DNA of 14,227 nucleotides from Chitinivibrionia bacterium (GCA_016208665.1 JACQXT010000107.1:1-14227); one strand, 5' to 3'. Counted from the stretch's first letter, positions 8,089 through 14,227 are shown. Notes: generated by a model not told the origin, from the letters alone. Translations and numbers: made by a program.

Positions 8089-9906
8089 ATGAGAAAAACA
8101 TTCGGCATTCTGCTCCTGCTTCTCGCAATCGCCCCGTCCGCCCTGCCGGCCGCGGTAGGATGCGATCTCAACGATCCCGACCGCGACGTGAAGCGGCTCT
8201 TTCCTCAATCGACAGGATACAAGACGCTCTATGTGTCGATCGCGAAGAAAGGCGGCGAAAAGCTTCTCGAAGACGTCGAGCGCCGGCTCGGCGATGCCTT
8301 CCAGGGGTTGTATGAAACCATAGATGTTCCCTACACCATGTACCAAATATTCAAAGGCCGGGAGATCATCGGATACATCCACGGCGTCAATCAGAAGGGC
8401 CGGTACGGCGGCATACAGGTTTTTCTCGCGCTCGATACATTGGGCGTTATCAAGACATTCTACATACAGAAGCTTACATCGAAGGGCGCAAAATCGTTCC
8501 GGGAGGACTCGTTCGGCTCCCAGTTCGCGGGCTTGAGCCTCGCCGACTTCTACCGATACGATCCGGCATCGGGAAAGGAAACGCCCCGCGGCAAGATAAC
8601 CGCAATCAAGAATCCGGCGTCCGGCGCGGCGGACGATTTCACGGCCATGCTCCGCGCAACCAAAAAGAATCTCATTCTCGTGGACGAATTTCTTCTCAAC
8701 AACCGCCATCTTTCCGGCTTCAGGCCGGTGGATATTGCCTACAAGAATCTCCTTCGCAAGAAGATGCGAAGCGTTCTCACGGTGCTGGGCATCGCCCTCG
8801 CCGCGTGGGTGCTCACGAGCCTTCTTGGATTTAACCGCGGCTATCAGATCTCGCTCAACAAGGATATCGACAACCTCGGCTTCCAGATGCTCGTGACGGC
8901 GAAAGGCTGCCCGTACGAGGCGGCCACGCTCATGCTCAAGGGCGGCACCGGGCTGCGGTATTTGAATGCGGGCATCGCCGACTCGATCGCCGCACAGCCC
9001 GAAGTCGACTCCGTGACGCCGATGCTCATGCAGGCGGTCTTCGATCCCAACAAGGGCGAGAGCGGCGGCATCTCGGCGTACCTCGGCGTCGACCCCGCAA
9101 CCTTCCCTCGCATGAAGGGCACGCTGGCCTTCAAAGCGGGCGGCTGGTTCACCGATCCCGGCGCCCGCGAAGCGGTCCTCGGCTACGAGGCTGCCGAATT
9201 GGAGCAGCGCGAGGTCGGCGACATGCTGCTCATTCCCGAAAAGGACGCGGAAGTGAAGGTCGCCGGCATCCTCGCCCGCACGGGCACGCAGGACGACGGC
9301 ACCATTTTCCTTCCGCTCAGCGCGGTGCAGGAGATCTTCGGCAAAGAGGGAGAACTCACCGGCATCGGGATCAAGGTCCACAAGGAGGCGGATATCGCCG
9401 CGTTCGAGGAACGCATGTATCGACTCCCCGACGTCCAGGTCGTGAGCCTCTCGCAGGTCAAGAACACGATCATGATGCTCGTCTCCACTGCCAAGGTCAT
9501 GGTGCTCTCGATCGCGATCATCGCGGTTCTTATCTCGGTGGTCGGCGTCGTCAACACGATCCTCATGTCGGTCATGGAGCGCCGGCAGGAGATCGGCATT
9601 CTCAAGGCGATGGGCGCCAAGGCGAGGGATATTTTCAAACTCATATGGCTCGAGACGGTGATCCTCTGCGTGGGAGGCGGCATCGTCGGGAGCGCCCTGG
9701 CCGTCCTCACTGCCAAGCTCACCGAGATCTTCATACGCGGCGTGCTTCCGTTCTCGCCGAGCGGAGGGTTCGTCACGATCGATTGGACGCTCGCGCTCTT
9801 CACCCTCGGCGTCGTCACGGCGATCGGCATCCTGAGCGGCATCTACCCGTCGTGGAAAGCCGGCAGCGTGCGCCCGCTCGAGACGATGCGAAGCGAGGCG
9901 GAGTGA
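8089..9906 (+). CDS. Fusion of FMN_bind-like periplasmic domain with MacB/FtsX-type ABC permease
   Basis: ATG 8089 is preferred: GAGGA lies about ten bases upstream and a signal sequence starts at once. ATG 8080 overlaps the previous stop and has its ribosome site too close. The 605-residue product has an N-terminal signal/anchor (1 to about 22). An extracytosolic domain (about 40-205) has a segment YGGIQVFLALDTLGVIKTFYI (107-127) and a later SGA turn, resembling the FMN_bind domain of RnfG/NqrC/NosR. A MacB-like permease follows, with TM1 about 226-248, a periplasmic MacB_PCD-like core (250-460), and three C-terminal helices (about 466-492, 520-545, 566-588) including the FtsX signature E496-R-R-Q-E-I-G-I-L-K-A-M-G509. 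The covalent flavin motif is degenerate (N175-P-A-S-G-A-A181). It overlaps the ATPase gene by one base. FtsX/MacB proteins usually drive lipoprotein release, efflux or mechanical signalling across the envelope; the substrate is unknown. Confidence 0.85.
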   Translation: MRKTFGILLLLLAIAPSALPAAVGCDLNDPDRDVKRLFPQSTGYKTLYVSIAKKGGEKLLEDVERRLGDAFQGLYETIDVPYTMYQIFKGREIIGYIHGVNQKGRYGGIQVFLALDTLGVIKTFYIQKLTSKGAKSFREDSFGSQFAGLSLADFYRYDPASGKETPRGKITAIKNPASGAADDFTAMLRATKKNLILVDEFLLNNRHLSGFRPVDIAYKNLLRKKMRSVLTVLGIALAAWVLTSLLGFNRGYQISLNKDIDNLGFQMLVTAKGCPYEAATLMLKGGTGLRYLNAGIADSIAAQPEVDSVTPMLMQAVFDPNKGESGGISAYLGVDPATFPRMKGTLAFKAGGWFTDPGAREAVLGYEAAELEQREVGDMLLIPEKDAEVKVAGILARTGTQDDGTIFLPLSAVQEIFGKEGELTGIGIKVHKEADIAAFEERMYRLPDVQVVSLSQVKNTIMMLVSTAKVMVLSIAIIAVLISVVGVVNTILMSVMERRQEIGILKAMGAKARDIFKLIWLETVILCVGGGIVGSALAVLTAKLTEIFIRGVLPFSPSGGFVTIDWTLALFTLGVVTAIGILSGIYPSWKAGSVRPLETMRSEAE

Positions 9907-10571
9907 TGGCCAGCGCCTTGCCGCACGTAACGGCCGAGAACCTCATGAAGATATACCGCCGGGGCGCCGAAGAAATCCGCGCGGTGAACGACGTATCGCT
10001 TTCGATCGGCGAAGGAGAGTTCGTTGCGTTCACCGGCCCCTCGGGTTCGGGCAAGACGACGCTCATCAATATCCTCGGCTGCCTCGACAATCCCACGTCG
10101 GGGCGCCTTTCCATCGGCGAGCGGAGCATCTTCGGCGACGGCGCACCGCTCGGCGAGGGAATGCTCACGGACATACGGCGCGATATCTTCGGATATGTGT
10201 TTCAGAAGTTCTATCTCATCCCGACGCTCACGGTTCGCGAGAATGTCATGCTCCCCTTTGTCTTTTTCAAGAAGATGGGGGCGGAGGCAGAGGTCGAGAA
10301 TATCCTGAGGCTTCTCGGCCTCGACAAGCGCCGCAATCATCTCCCGGGGCAGATTTCCGGCGGCGAGATGCAGCGTGTCGCCATCGCGCGGGCGCTCGTC
10401 AACAAGCCGCGGGTTCTGCTCGCCGACGAGCCCACGGGAAACCTCGACTCGGCCACCAGCGAAGAGATCCTTAATCTCTTGGAATCGCTCAACCGCTCCG
10501 GCAAGACGATCATCATGGTGACCCACGAGCCCGACGTCGGCGCCCGCGCCCGGCATCCGAACCCGCAGTGA
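9906..10571 (+). CDS. ABC transporter ATP-binding protein (LolD/MacB-type)
   Basis: ATG 9906 shares its A with the TGA of the permease gene (TGATG), indicating translational coupling. The 221-residue ATPase has Walker A G44-P-S-G-S-G-K-T51, a Q-loop at F99-Q100, the signature S151-G-G-E-M-Q, Walker B V170-L-L-A-D-E175 followed by P-T-G-N-L-D (D-loop), and the switch histidine H207. The T-L-T-V-R-E-N-V stretch and the insert before it are typical of the LolD/MacB/FtsE subgroup that pairs with FtsX-fold permeases, so it should energise the fused permease encoded just upstream. All catalytic residues are intact. The C-terminus stops right after the H-loop (VGARARHPNPQ); usual members continue for about 10-20 residues with a strand and R-D-G-x-I turn. 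This may be a genuine short form or a late frameshift. Confidence 0.93.
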   Translation: MASALPHVTAENLMKIYRRGAEEIRAVNDVSLSIGEGEFVAFTGPSGSGKTTLINILGCLDNPTSGRLSIGERSIFGDGAPLGEGMLTDIRRDIFGYVFQKFYLIPTLTVRENVMLPFVFFKKMGAEAEVENILRLLGLDKRRNHLPGQISGGEMQRVAIARALVNKPRVLLADEPTGNLDSATSEEILNLLESLNRSGKTIIMVTHEPDVGARARHPNPQ

Positions 10572-10603
10572 ACAGCAATTCCAACACAGGAGGTCAAACG
10601 CAG

Positions 10604-11095
10604 ATGAACGCAAGAATACTTACGGCAACGGCGGCAGCAGTGCTTCTTTCCTCGGGCATCGGCGCGCGCGAAGGATCGCATGCGGCTCCGGCCGATACGG
10701 AGTGCCACGCTCAGCACGACGCAACCGCGCCCGATACGGCGAAAGAACTCGTCTTCGAGAATCTCCCCGGCTATAATAAGAAGTGCTGGATCGGCGACAG
10801 CCTGTATTTCACCTACAAGTTCAACAAGAAGCCGAAAATGGGAACGGCGATCCTCGTCGTCCGGCTGTTCGATACAAAGGATGCGCAGCTCTCGAATCTC
10901 GAGATCCTCGGAAGCTCCGACATGCCGTCCATGCGGGGCGCGCACGACTCGGGCGAGGTGCCGTTCAAGCTCAACAAGAAGAGCGCCTACCTCCTGCCGG
11001 TGAATCTCGTCATGCCCGGCGAATGGGAAGTGAAGCTCGTCTTCAAGAAGGGCGATGAGACGCTCTTCCGCGGGCGCTTCTTGTTCAAGATCTAA
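10604..11095 (+). CDS. Exported YtkA/FixH-like protein with Met/His motif
   Basis: ATG 10604 has AGGAGG ten bases upstream and opens a signal peptide (hydrophobic stretch about 5-20). A GTG at 10568 overlapping the ATPase stop would put a polar 12-residue leader in front of the signal and was rejected. The 163-residue product is probably periplasmic. After a Cys/His-containing linker (E33-C-H-A-Q-H38) it has a beta-sandwich-like region (about 48-163) with M107-P-S-M110-x3-H114, then YLLPVNLVMPGEWEVKL (129-145). The arrangement of M-P-x-M, a G/P turn and then Met-x-G-x-W resembles YtkA-like (PF13115) and FixH domains, some of which are linked to copper or cytochrome oxidase assembly. Metal binding is an inference from the Met/His spacing. 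It sits between the ATPase and the DUF438 gene in the same operon and is a candidate substrate-binding or accessory protein. Confidence 0.62.
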   Translation: MNARILTATAAAVLLSSGIGAREGSHAAPADTECHAQHDATAPDTAKELVFENLPGYNKKCWIGDSLYFTYKFNKKPKMGTAILVVRLFDTKDAQLSNLEILGSSDMPSMRGAHDSGEVPFKLNKKSAYLLPVNLVMPGEWEVKLVFKKGDETLFRGRFLFKI

Positions 11096-11122
11096 TCCGT
11101 CTCTCGATGAAAGGTGCCGACT

Positions 11123-12364
11123 ATGAGCGAACTCATACAGGACAAGCTGAGGAGAAAGGATCTGCTCAAACACATGATCCGGCAACTGCACGCCGGAGAG
11201 GCGCCGGAAGCGGTCCGCCGGCAACTGGTGCGCCTGTTGGGACAGGTGCCCTACGACGAAGTGGTCGAAGTCGAACAGGAATTGATCTCCGAAGGCATGC
11301 CGGTGGAGGAAGTGCTCAGGCTCTGCGACGTGCACACCGAAGCGATGCGCGGAGCCATCGACACCGCCAAAGCGCCCGAGGCTCCGCCCGGCCATCCCGT
11401 TCACACATTTCGCCAGGAGAACAAGGCCCTGCGATGGGAACTCGAAGGACTTCGAACGCTCTACGAATCATCCGCCGCTGCGGGCGAAGCGGCGGACGCC
11501 GAGGAGATGATGAAAGATATCCGCGGCCACTTCAACGCCCTCATGGACGTCGAGAAACACTACCGGCGCAAAGAGAACCTCCTGTTCCCGTTTCTCGAGA
11601 AACACGGCGTCACCGGCCCGCCCACGGTCATGTGGGGCAAGCACGATGAGGCGCGCGAGTTGCTCAAAGCGGCGATCGAGACTCTCGAATCCGCCGCCGG
11701 CATAACGCCGGAGGAGGCTCAGGGCGTGATCGAGCTCGTGCTCAAACCCGCCTCCGGGGCCGTTTCGGGCATGATCGACAAGGAAGAACAGATCCTGCTG
11801 CCGATGTGCCTCGACACCCTCGACGAAACGGAATGGTACGAGATCTACAGGGCCAGCGACGAAATCGGCTATTGCCTCTGCGCGCCGGAAACGCCATGGC
11901 GTCCCGAGGGCGCGGCGGCGGAGCCGGAGACGAGCCACGGCGCGGAAAGGATTCACCTGCCCACCGGCAGTTTCACCACCCGCGAGCTCGAGTCGGTGCT
12001 CAACACCATTCCCTTCGATGTAACGTTTGTCGATGTGGACGACACGGTTCGGTACTTCAGCCACGGCCGCGAACGCATATTCTCGCGCTCCCGGGCCATC
12101 CTCGGACGCAAGGTGCAATACTGCCACCCGCCCAAGAGCGTCGATGTCGTCCGGAAGATTCTCGACGACTTCCATTCCGGCAGGGAGAGTCACGCCCATT
12201 TCTGGATCGAACTCCACGGCCGTTTCATCTCCATTGAATACTTCGCCCTGCGGGGCGCCGGCGGCGAGTATCTCGGCACGCTCGAAGTCAGCCAGGATTT
12301 GACGAAGAAACGCGCCTTGACGGGGCAACAGCGGCTGCTCAGCTATGTAGACAAGGAGAATTGA
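11123..12364 (+). CDS. DUF438 / hemerythrin HHE / PAS three-domain protein
   Basis: ATG 11123 has AAAGG eight bases upstream; a GTG three codons earlier is possible. The 413-residue cytosolic protein has an N-terminal DUF438 domain (about 5-80); a hemerythrin-like HHE domain (about 90-235) with candidate iron ligands H94, E99, H136, H146, E151, H174 and E221, in the motifs VEKHYRRKENLLFP, MWGKHDEAR and MIDKEEQILLPM; and a C-terminal PAS domain (about 285-398) with the strongly conserved GRKVQYCHPPKSVDVV segment and L387-E-V-S-Q-D. This order is the standard DUF438 architecture. HHE domains bind a di-iron centre and take part in oxygen or nitric-oxide sensing or iron-sulfur repair; PAS domains sense ligands or redox state. 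There is no output domain such as a kinase, so it may signal through a partner, plausibly the protein encoded one base downstream. Confidence 0.93.
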   Translation: MSELIQDKLRRKDLLKHMIRQLHAGEAPEAVRRQLVRLLGQVPYDEVVEVEQELISEGMPVEEVLRLCDVHTEAMRGAIDTAKAPEAPPGHPVHTFRQENKALRWELEGLRTLYESSAAAGEAADAEEMMKDIRGHFNALMDVEKHYRRKENLLFPFLEKHGVTGPPTVMWGKHDEARELLKAAIETLESAAGITPEEAQGVIELVLKPASGAVSGMIDKEEQILLPMCLDTLDETEWYEIYRASDEIGYCLCAPETPWRPEGAAAEPETSHGAERIHLPTGSFTTRELESVLNTIPFDVTFVDVDDTVRYFSHGRERIFSRSRAILGRKVQYCHPPKSVDVVRKILDDFHSGRESHAHFWIELHGRFISIEYFALRGAGGEYLGTLEVSQDLTKKRALTGQQRLLSYVDKEN

Positions 12365-12365
12365 A

Positions 12366-12932
12366 ATGCCCGGCGGCAAGGATCGTCCCGATATCACGCC
12401 CGACTTGAAGATCGGCGCTCTGCTCGATGCCTATCCCGATCTGGAGGATGTATTGATCCGGATTGCTCCCGCGTTCAAGAAGCTTCGCAATCCGGTGCTG
12501 CGGAGAACCGTGGCGAAACTCACGACGCTGCGCCAGGCGGCTCAGGTGGGCGGCGTATCTCTCGGAGAAACGATCCGCACGCTGCGCGGCGCGGCCGGGA
12601 TCGCGCAGCAATGGAACGACGAGGCGCCCGGCGTCTCCGAAGCCCTCGGAGAATCCGGCGCGCCCGGCGGATTGCCGCGTCCCGAATGGCTCGACGGCGG
12701 CACGCTCGTCGAGACCTTCGACGCGAGAGAAATGATCGAGGGCGGCGGACATCCCCTTCCGGTTGTAATGGGCGCCGTGAGAAAGCTCGAACCCGGACAG
12801 ATCTATGCGATTATTACTCCCTTCACGCCCGCCCCCATGATCGACAAGGTGCGGGAAAAAGGATATGAGGCCTGGACCGCGCAGGAAGGAGCGGAGAGAT
12901 TCATAACTTACTTCAGATGCAAGCAAGCCTGA
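12366..12932 (+). CDS. DUF1858 plus DUF2249 domain protein
   Basis: ATG 12366 follows the stop of the DUF438 gene by one base and uses AAGGAG (about 12354-12359), which lies inside that gene, indicating translational coupling. The 188-residue protein is cytosolic. Residues 8-75 (ITPDLKIGALLDAYPDLEDVL, then the K-L-R-N-P-V-L-R-R-T segment) match the DUF1858/ScdA_N-like helical domain, found at the N-terminus of some iron-sulfur repair and redox-linked proteins. Residues 112-185 (V115-E-T-F-D-A-R-E, H129-P-L-P-V-V-M, L141-E-P-G-Q, T151-P-F-x-P-A-P-M-I) match DUF2249, a TusA-like fold. The only Cys is near the end (C185), so the TusA sulfur-carrier cysteine is absent. DUF1858, DUF2249 and HHE proteins often cluster in genomes with nitric-oxide or anaerobic redox genes; the exact job is unknown. 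It is the last gene of the operon; no terminator hairpin is evident after it. Confidence 0.85.
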   Translation: MPGGKDRPDITPDLKIGALLDAYPDLEDVLIRIAPAFKKLRNPVLRRTVAKLTTLRQAAQVGGVSLGETIRTLRGAAGIAQQWNDEAPGVSEALGESGAPGGLPRPEWLDGGTLVETFDAREMIEGGGHPLPVVMGAVRKLEPGQIYAIITPFTPAPMIDKVREKGYEAWTAQEGAERFITYFRCKQA

Positions 12933-12975
12933 TTGAATGAGATCCACGGCCACAAAATCACATCGCCGCTTCGAT

Positions 12976-12991
12976 TGTGAACATGTTCACC
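12976..12991. promoter_or_regulatory. CRP/FNR-type palindromic operator candidate
   Basis: GTGAACATGTTCAC (12977-12990) is a perfect 14-bp palindrome. With its flanking T it reads TGTGA-N6-TCACC, one base from the symmetric CRP consensus TGTGA-N6-TCACA. Its centre lies about 80 bases upstream of the start point predicted from the promoter at 13029-13057, a distance compatible with upstream (class I) activation. Confidence 0.5.
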
Positions 12992-13028
12992 ATCCTGACT
13001 TTTATTCCCCGCTATGTCATAAATATGC

Positions 13029-13057
13029 TTGACCTAGGCCGCTATTCGCTGTAAAAT
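13029..13057 (+). promoter_or_regulatory. Sigma-70-type promoter for the secreted-protein gene
   Basis: The -35 TTGACC (13029-13034) and -10 TAAAAT (13052-13057) are separated by exactly 17 bases; each differs from consensus by one base. The expected start point is about 13064-13065, giving a leader of about 110 bases before the ATG at 13176. Confidence 0.75.
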
Positions 13058-13175
13058 ATACGCTATGCTGAGAGTCCTCATTTGCAGCATGTGTCCTCGG
13101 CTCGCAACGCGTGTCCGCGGGCGCCGTTATGGGTGTTGTTTCTGACTTCCGGCCCCTGGCTAAAGGAGATTCTGT

Positions 13176-13985
13176 ATGCTCAAACTGAAAATGGTGTTCT
13201 TGTGTCTGGCCGCTGTTGTGCTGCTGCCCTCCGCTTCCTTGGCCGATAATGCGCTCGCCGGATACGACCTGCTCCAGACGGTCCCGGGTCTTACGTACCG
13301 GCATTTCTCCGGGCCGTTTGCCATACCGGGGGGTTTCTTCGATCCCGGCTCGGATCCGTTCGAAGGCACGGTCGCTCTCCGAGGTGAGCCGCTCCCAGGT
13401 TTTTCCGAGTGCAGTAGCTTCCCGTTGGGCAATGTGGATACAATTGTGCGACGCAAGACGGACGCATTCGTTCCGATCCCGCCGGCAACCGACGTGATAC
13501 CGATCGAGCTTGTGGCGCTCTCGCTGGTGAGCGTCGCCCCCATCACAATCACCTACAGCGCCGGCAGTCCGGAGCTGTGGAATCTTGAAGTCACACTGTC
13601 GCGCGCGGTGCCCTCAGCGGGAACCATGACGATCAATCATTCGTACGCGAACGGAGGAACGTTCAGTTCCACATTGTATGTGTATCCGGTCATAACCTTC
13701 ACACGAATCTCGCCGCCCGACTTCGCGGTTCGCGTATTCGATACCGGACAATACGGTCTGCCGGATCAACTTTCGGTCGCTAATGTGCCATGGGTTCATA
13801 CACCCGGCAGCCTCGCATGTACTTCGTGCTCGGTAAACTTCGTCCCGGGTATCGTAGAGCCCACTCCCATTACATGGACCTTAGCCGGACCGTTCGCGGC
13901 CCATGCGGTGCAGTCGCCTTGTACCCAGACCGTCCCAGTCGAGAATTGCACTTGGGGATACATTCGATCGCTGTATGGAGAATGA
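13176..13985 (+). CDS. Secreted protein of unknown function with PGSDPF-x-GT motif
   Basis: ATG 13176 has a strong Shine-Dalgarno site (AAAGGAG, seven bases upstream) and its own near-consensus promoter. The 269-residue product has a signal peptide (1-23, cleavage SLA/DN). The mature N-terminal part carries Y30-D-L-L-Q-T-V-P-G, F54-F-D-P-G-S-D-P-F-E-G-T-V and, later, D88-T-I-V-R-R. I recall the F-F-x-P-G-S-D-P-F-x-G-T ... D-T-I-V-x-R pattern from uncharacterised secreted proteins of several phyla, but know no function or domain name. The rest is predicted beta-rich, with Cys residues grouped towards the C-terminus (C215, C218, C249, C258) that could form disulfides. There is no transmembrane anchor, lipobox or PEP-CTERM tail, so it is probably released to the periplasm or outside. 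It appears to be monocistronic and converges with the dehydratase gene. Confidence 0.8.
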   Translation: MLKLKMVFLCLAAVVLLPSASLADNALAGYDLLQTVPGLTYRHFSGPFAIPGGFFDPGSDPFEGTVALRGEPLPGFSECSSFPLGNVDTIVRRKTDAFVPIPPATDVIPIELVALSLVSVAPITITYSAGSPELWNLEVTLSRAVPSAGTMTINHSYANGGTFSSTLYVYPVITFTRISPPDFAVRVFDTGQYGLPDQLSVANVPWVHTPGSLACTSCSVNFVPGIVEPTPITWTLAGPFAAHAVQSPCTQTVPVENCTWGYIRSLYGE

Positions 13986-14040
13986 AATGACCTGATGGCG
14001 CATCGTGCTCGAGAGGCACTCCGGCGTAGAGGCATGCATA

Positions 14041-14227
14041 CTACAATATTCTGTCCGTTTTTGCGGCAAAGATAAAATCGCTTTCCGTCAGCCCGTCGAT
14101 TTTGTGCGTCCAGAGAACGATTTTGACTTTCCCCCACGCCAGATAGATGTCCGGATGGTGGTTTACCGTTTCCGCAAGATTTCCAACCTTGTTCGTGAAT
14201 TCCAACGCGCTCCGGAAATCCTTGAAC
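14041..14227 (-). CDS. 4a-hydroxytetrahydrobiopterin (pterin-4a-carbinolamine) dehydratase, 5' part outside the window
   Basis: The last 61 codons are present and end at TAG (14043-14041); the start lies beyond the right edge. The fragment contains the family hallmark: E-T-V-N-H-H-P-D-I-Y, then G-K-V-K-I-V-L-W-T-H-K-I-D-G-L-T-E-S-D-F. The HH pair, the TH histidine and the Asp of GLTxxD are the conserved active-site residues of PCD/DCoH (PF01329). The enzyme dehydrates 4a-hydroxytetrahydrobiopterin in pterin recycling alongside aromatic amino acid hydroxylases; many bacteria carry it without an obvious hydroxylase, where its role is unclear. The visible half looks intact. It converges with the secreted-protein gene, with 55 bases between the stops and no clear terminator. 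Confidence 0.93.
   Translation of the reverse strand, partial: FKDFRSALEFTNKVGNLAETVNHHPDIYLAWGKVKIVLWTHKIDGLTESDFIFAAKTDRIL

Noticed and set aside
8089..8180. Lipoprotein signal in the fusion protein (PAAVGC)
   Set aside because: The residues before Cys25 do not fit a lipobox ([LVI][ASTVI][GAS]C): valine and glycine sit in the last two positions but alanine occupies the expected large aliphatic position, and no typical spacing from the hydrophobic core is seen.
8068..9381. Open frame of 437 codons on the minus strand
   Set aside because: Antisense to the FMN_bind-like/permease fusion, with no domain, signal peptide or ribosome site.
8089..9906. Annotating the permease simply as macB of a MacAB-TolC pump
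   Set aside because: MacB carries its ATPase at the N-terminus; here that position holds an FMN_bind-like domain and the ATPase is a separate gene. No MacA-like adapter or TolC-like gene is present.
10337..12397. Two long minus-strand open frames (10337-11404 and 11468-12397)
   Set aside because: Both lie antisense to the ATPase, YtkA-like and DUF438 genes, whose motifs are clear; no independent evidence supports the minus-strand frames.
12700..12932. DUF2249 domain as a TusA-type sulfur carrier
   Set aside because: The active-site Cys of TusA is missing; the only Cys is near the C-terminus.
12933..13010. Palindrome at 12977-12990 as terminator of the six-gene operon
   Set aside because: It has no real loop as an RNA hairpin, is not GC-rich and is followed by only a short T run 17 or so bases later; an operator is a better reading.
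13986..14040. Terminator between the convergent genes
   Set aside because: Only a short imperfect GTGC/GCAC hairpin and a repeated AGAGGCA are visible, with no T-tract on either strand.

Overview
The window is GC-rich and densely coding. Several predicted proteins have N-terminal signal peptides and C-terminal beta-barrels, and one is a patatin-POTRA-barrel protein, so the source is a diderm (Gram-negative) bacterium. Most starts have a clear purine-rich Shine-Dalgarno site, and GTG and TTG starts occur. The hemerythrin/PAS (DUF438) and DUF1858 proteins are types I associate with anaerobic or facultatively anaerobic bacteria. No marker gene allows a taxonomic call. I see no rRNA, tRNA, CRISPR array, insertion sequence or phage gene.

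Layout. (1) 1-3567, minus strand: a two-gene unit with a PlpD-like patatin/POTRA/beta-barrel protein followed by a YeiH-type membrane transporter that runs off the left edge. (2) 3803-5250, plus strand: an OmpW-like and a PF13568-like outer-membrane barrel, divergent from the patatin gene. (3) 5351-6451, minus strand: a POTRA-less BamA/TamA-like barrel ending at a strong hairpin terminator (5287-5328). (4) 6681-7040, plus strand: a small cupin, then a strong hairpin. (5) 7100-12932, plus strand: six tightly packed genes that look like one operon. (6) 13176-13985, plus strand: a secreted protein of unknown function behind a near-consensus sigma-70 promoter and a CRP-like palindrome. (7) 14041-14227, minus strand: the 3' end of a pterin-4a-carbinolamine dehydratase gene.

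The most interesting part is the 7100-12932 cluster. In order it encodes an outer-membrane barrel of unknown family; a protein fusing an export signal and an FMN_bind-like periplasmic domain to a MacB/FtsX-type permease; its ABC ATPase; an exported YtkA/FixH-like protein with a Met/His motif; a cytosolic DUF438-hemerythrin-PAS protein; and a DUF1858-DUF2249 protein. Together these suggest an envelope-spanning, ATP-driven transport or mechanotransmission system joined to an extracytosolic redox or metal module and a cytosolic redox/gas-sensing module. The FMN-attachment motif is degenerate (N175-P-A-S-G-A-A181 where Dxx[S/T]GAT is expected), so covalent flavinylation is probably lost. I do not know a described system with this composition; its function is inference only.

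Stretches without a gene: 3568-3802 (divergent promoter region, with a candidate extended -10 for the patatin gene), 5251-5350 (terminator), 6452-6680 (divergent region with one imperfect inverted repeat and no convincing promoter), 12933-13175 (palindrome, promoter, possible mini-ORF) and 13986-14040 (nothing clear).
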